Assembly (NCBI RefSeq): GCF_003007785.1
Contig: NZ_PXOH01000010.1
Span: 62,001-126,000, forward strand
Source of the DNA: Aphanothece hegewaldii CCALA 016
Lineage (GTDB): Bacteria > Cyanobacteriota > Cyanobacteriia > Cyanobacteriales > Microcystaceae
Length of the DNA: 64,000 bases
Direction: 5' to 3'
Below are positions 61,836 through 64,000 of this stretch, piece by piece. Every line of letters starts with the position of its first letter. Position 1 is the first letter of the stretch. The notes below the pieces were generated by a model. It ran no database searches. It saw only the letters and a list, made by a program, of their open reading frames with translations, and was not told the origin of the DNA. The translations under genes and the position numbers were made by a program.

Positions 61836-62645
61836 ATGCCTCATTTTAATTCACTCCAACAACGTTTTCTGATTAAATTTTTTAGCTATACGCTTCCTTT
61901 TCTCCTCAGTTGTGGCCTGACTTTAAGCATTTCTAAATCATTACAAGCGGCCAATACTTCAGCTAATGCCCCCGTCGAGTTAAAAAATATGATTAGTCAA
62001 CTGGAAACAGCCGCTAATCAAAAAAATATTAAGCAGGTGATGAATTCATATAGCCCAGATTTTAAGAATTCTGATGGGTTAAACTATAATACTTTAAGCC
62101 AATCACTAACCAAATTTTGGGAGCAATTTAGTCAAGTTAAGTACACGACAACTATAGATTCATGGGAAAAGCAAGGCGATAAATTAATTGCAATGACAAC
62201 GACAACCATTCAAGGAACTGGCAAACTGAAAGGAAGACCTGTTACTCTAAATTCAACGATTAAATCTCGTCAGCAATTCCAAGGACAAAAACTGCTTTAT
62301 CAAGAAATTCTATCAGAACGCAATGAAATTACATCGGGACAAAATCCGCCTAAAGTTGAGATTCGGATTCCTGATAAAGTCAAAGCAGGGCAAGAATTCG
62401 ATTTTGATGTAATTGTAACTGAACCCCTCGGAGATAGCTTACTCGCGGGTGCGGCAATGGATGAGAAAGTGGAAGGGGAAAGTTATTTAGACCCGAAAGC
62501 ATTAGAATTAGAATTATTACCAGGTGGTGGGATTTTTAAGCGAGCTAAAGCCCCCATAACTCCTGAAAATCATTGGGTATCTGCTATTCTAATTCGAGGA
62601 GATGGGATTATTTTAATTACGCAACGAGTAAAAGTTGAAAAGTAA
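61836..62645 (+). CDS. Exported SnoaL/NTF2-like protein with beta-rich C-terminus
   Basis: An N-terminal signal peptide or anchor (residues 10-38, ending QAANTS) precedes an NTF2-like cone fold (47-165, LETAANQKNIKQVMNSYSPDF; TIKSRQQFQGQKLLYQE). The C-terminal 95 residues (VEIRIPDKVKAGQEFDFDVIVTEPL) are beta-rich. I know no function. It diverges from murG. A palindromic repeat with a T-tract follows its stop and may terminate it. Confidence 0.65.
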   Translation: MPHFNSLQQRFLIKFFSYTLPFLLSCGLTLSISKSLQAANTSANAPVELKNMISQLETAANQKNIKQVMNSYSPDFKNSDGLNYNTLSQSLTKFWEQFSQVKYTTTIDSWEKQGDKLIAMTTTTIQGTGKLKGRPVTLNSTIKSRQQFQGQKLLYQEILSERNEITSGQNPPKVEIRIPDKVKAGQEFDFDVIVTEPLGDSLLAGAAMDEKVEGESYLDPKALELELLPGGGIFKRAKAPITPENHWVSAILIRGDGIILITQRVKVEK

Positions 62646-62662
62646 TTTGATTAATATGATTT

Positions 62663-62681
62663 GGGTTTGGTTTTCAAACCC
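62663..62681. repeat. GGGTTTGG palindromic repeat, copy 3
   Basis: GGGTTTG (62663-62669) and CAAACCC (62675-62681) form a 7-bp stem over GTTTT, followed by TTTTG. It is 18 bases after the stop of the NTF2-like gene, so this copy has the form of a terminator. Confidence 0.7.
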
Positions 62682-62738
62682 TTTTGAAAAGAAATTAGAA
62701 TAAAAAAAGAGAAAAATCCGATCGCCACTTCTGATACC

Positions 62739-63485
62739 ATGATTCAGATAGACCCCTCACTCCGTCTACCAACCAGTGAAGAATTACCCGATTCTGACGA
62801 TACACCTGTGGATAATGAAGATCAAAACTTTTTACCCAATCTTTTAGATGCTATCTTACATTCATTGTGGAAAGATCGTAATGATTGGTATTTTGGGGTA
62901 GATATGGGAATCTATCATACAACTGGAACTAATCCCAGAACCCCAGTTATTCCCGATGGATTTCTCAGTATCGGTGTCGAACGCAGAAAAAGAGGGAAAA
63001 ATCGCCCTAGCTATGTCGTGTGGGAAGAAAGAAATCAGACTGTACCGATTTTTGTTCTAGAAATGGTCTCCCACAGCTACGGCCAAGAATACGGCGAAAA
63101 AATGCACATTTATGCTAGATTAGGCGTTTTATACTATCTAATCTACAATCCTGAATTCTCAAAACGAGATAAACATACACCATTTGAAATATACCGCTTA
63201 ACCAACGGCGAATACCAACTACAAAGCGGTGAACCATTTTGGATGCCCGAAATCGGTCTAGGAATTGGACGAAAAGAGTATAAATTAGGTATTGATGAAC
63301 GAGAAATGCTATGTTGGTATGACTCGGAAGGTAATCCCTATCCGACTCCATCAGAAATGGCACAACAAGCTTTACAAGAATTAGAAACTAAGCAACAGGA
63401 GTTAGAAGCATCCCAACAACAAGCAACAGAACTAGCGCAGTTATTACAACAATACCGTCAGCGTTTTGGCAATTTACCCGAATAA
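62739..63485 (+). CDS. Uma2 family (DUF820) protein, PD-(D/E)xK fold
   Basis: A cyanobacterial multi-copy family with a restriction-endonuclease-like fold. Family features are DWYFGVDMGIYHT, VIPDGFLSIGVER near 68 (core Asp), VWEERNQTVPIFVLEMVS (Glu and following residues), and YARLGVLYYLIYNPE. The C-terminal 45 residues are a Gln/Glu-rich coiled coil (ELETKQQELEASQQQATELA). The activity is not established in this family; mobile origin is suspected in general. Two bases separate its stop from the convergent gene. Confidence 0.88.
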   Translation: MIQIDPSLRLPTSEELPDSDDTPVDNEDQNFLPNLLDAILHSLWKDRNDWYFGVDMGIYHTTGTNPRTPVIPDGFLSIGVERRKRGKNRPSYVVWEERNQTVPIFVLEMVSHSYGQEYGEKMHIYARLGVLYYLIYNPEFSKRDKHTPFEIYRLTNGEYQLQSGEPFWMPEIGLGIGRKEYKLGIDEREMLCWYDSEGNPYPTPSEMAQQALQELETKQQELEASQQQATELAQLLQQYRQRFGNLPE

Positions 63486-63487
63486 CT

Positions 63488-64000
63488 CTAACTCTGTACA
63501 ACTGCTAGACTGGGAACTTCTTTGAGTAACAATCCGTATTCAATTCCTTCTACCACCGCTTGATAAGATGCGTCTAGAATATTCGGTGATACCCCTACCG
63601 TTGTCCAATGATTTTGACCATTACTCGACTCGACTAAAACTCTGGTTTTTGCTGAAGTTCCCGCACCACTATCAAGAATTCTCACCTTATAATCAATTAG
63701 ATGAAAATTAGCAATTTCTGGATAGAACTTGACTAACGCTTTACGCAAAGCCATGTCTAAAGCAGAAACGGGGCCATTACCCTCGGCAACCTCTAATAAT
63801 TCTACGCCATCAACCCTCACCTTAATCGTGGCTACCGCATTACTACAAGACATTTCGACACTTTGCAACATATCACAGTGTACCCGGAACCCTTTGAGTT
63901 CAAACAGTTCTTGTCGTTGTCCTAATGCTTCCCTCATCAATAATTCAAAGCTTGCTTCTGCGGCCTCAAATTGATAACCTTCGCTTTCTAATGTTTTTAA
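63488..64000 (-). CDS. cimA: Citramalate synthase, C-terminal part (cut by window edge)
   Basis: The visible 170 residues are the C-terminal region of an alpha-isopropylmalate/citramalate synthase: LESEGYQFEAAEASFELL at the edge, then the allosteric LeuA-dimer-type domain with VAEGNGPVSALDMALRKAL and LIDYKVRILD, where the pathway product binds. The LKTLESEGYQFEAAEASFELL linker and regulatory layout fit citramalate synthase, which condenses pyruvate and acetyl-CoA to start a threonine-independent isoleucine route. The catalytic barrel lies outside the window. LeuA cannot be fully ruled out. Confidence 0.8.
   Translation of the reverse strand, partial: LKTLESEGYQFEAAEASFELLMREALGQRQELFELKGFRVHCDMLQSVEMSCSNAVATIKVRVDGVELLEVAEGNGPVSALDMALRKALVKFYPEIANFHLIDYKVRILDSGAGTSAKTRVLVESSNGQNHWTTVGVSPNILDASYQAVVEGIEYGLLLKEVPSLAVVQS

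Overview
The window is chromosomal DNA from a cyanobacterium. Direct markers are psbA (photosystem II D1), a PsaJ-like photosystem I subunit, a CpcS/CpeS-family phycobilin lyase, the nitrogen regulator NtcA, a DevBCA-type exporter, an SLH/OprB porin, and many GCGATCGC (HIP1) octamers. The DNA looks AT-rich by eye. Gene order resembles that of a unicellular or simple cyanobacterium, but I cannot name the genus. I found no rRNA, tRNA, CRISPR array, intact insertion sequence or prophage.

Layout. 1-8.9 kb: the cut-off start of a secreted protein, cytochrome c biogenesis CcsA, a DUF1540 protein, a porin, and a wall group (class A beta-lactamase-like serine hydrolase, NlpC/P60 peptidase, PBP2) followed by a CruP-like flavoprotein. 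8.9-19.9 kb: a galactose-centred island. On the minus strand lie a GH1-RmlD fusion and a glycosyltransferase-UDP-galactopyranose mutase fusion. A 557-base divergent region rich in inverted repeats separates them from a plus-strand run of GH2 glycosidase, GalT, DUF4142 protein, M24-like protein without usual metal ligands, and GalK. 20-26 kb: a zinc alcohol dehydrogenase, an orphan PsaJ-like protein, a DUF2243 membrane protein, and a TetR regulator with DevB-DevC-DevA genes. 26-27.2 kb: a decaying patch with a frameshifted antitoxin, a PIN toxin gene with a stop codon, and a cut-off retropepsin-like gene.

27.2-46 kb: pentapeptide protein, phycobilin lyase, GGCT-like protein, membrane proteins, JAMM peptidase, RTX protein, a YqgF-like/DUF3084/NtcA string on the minus strand, FabI, PAP2 phosphatase plus MATE transporter, a ferritin-like protein, MsrA, a solute-binding protein, an AI-2E-family transporter and a PEP-CTERM M28 peptidase. 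46-64 kb: psbA, SufE, a Fur-family regulator, a J-domain/pentapeptide protein, DUF3352 protein, alanine symporter, a yeast-type cytosine deaminase, a GspC/PilP-like protein, SMC, MurG, a Uma2 protein, and the C-terminal part of citramalate synthase cut by the window edge.

The galactose island is the best candidate for an undescribed system. Glycosidases could release galactose, GalK and GalT would activate it, and the mutase fused to a glycosyltransferase would turn UDP-galactopyranose into UDP-galactofuranose and possibly transfer it. That pathway is inferred from families; no substrate is shown by the sequence. Two families of short palindromic repeats (GGGTTTGG/CCAAACCC and GGTGGG/CCCACC) are scattered between genes in the second half.
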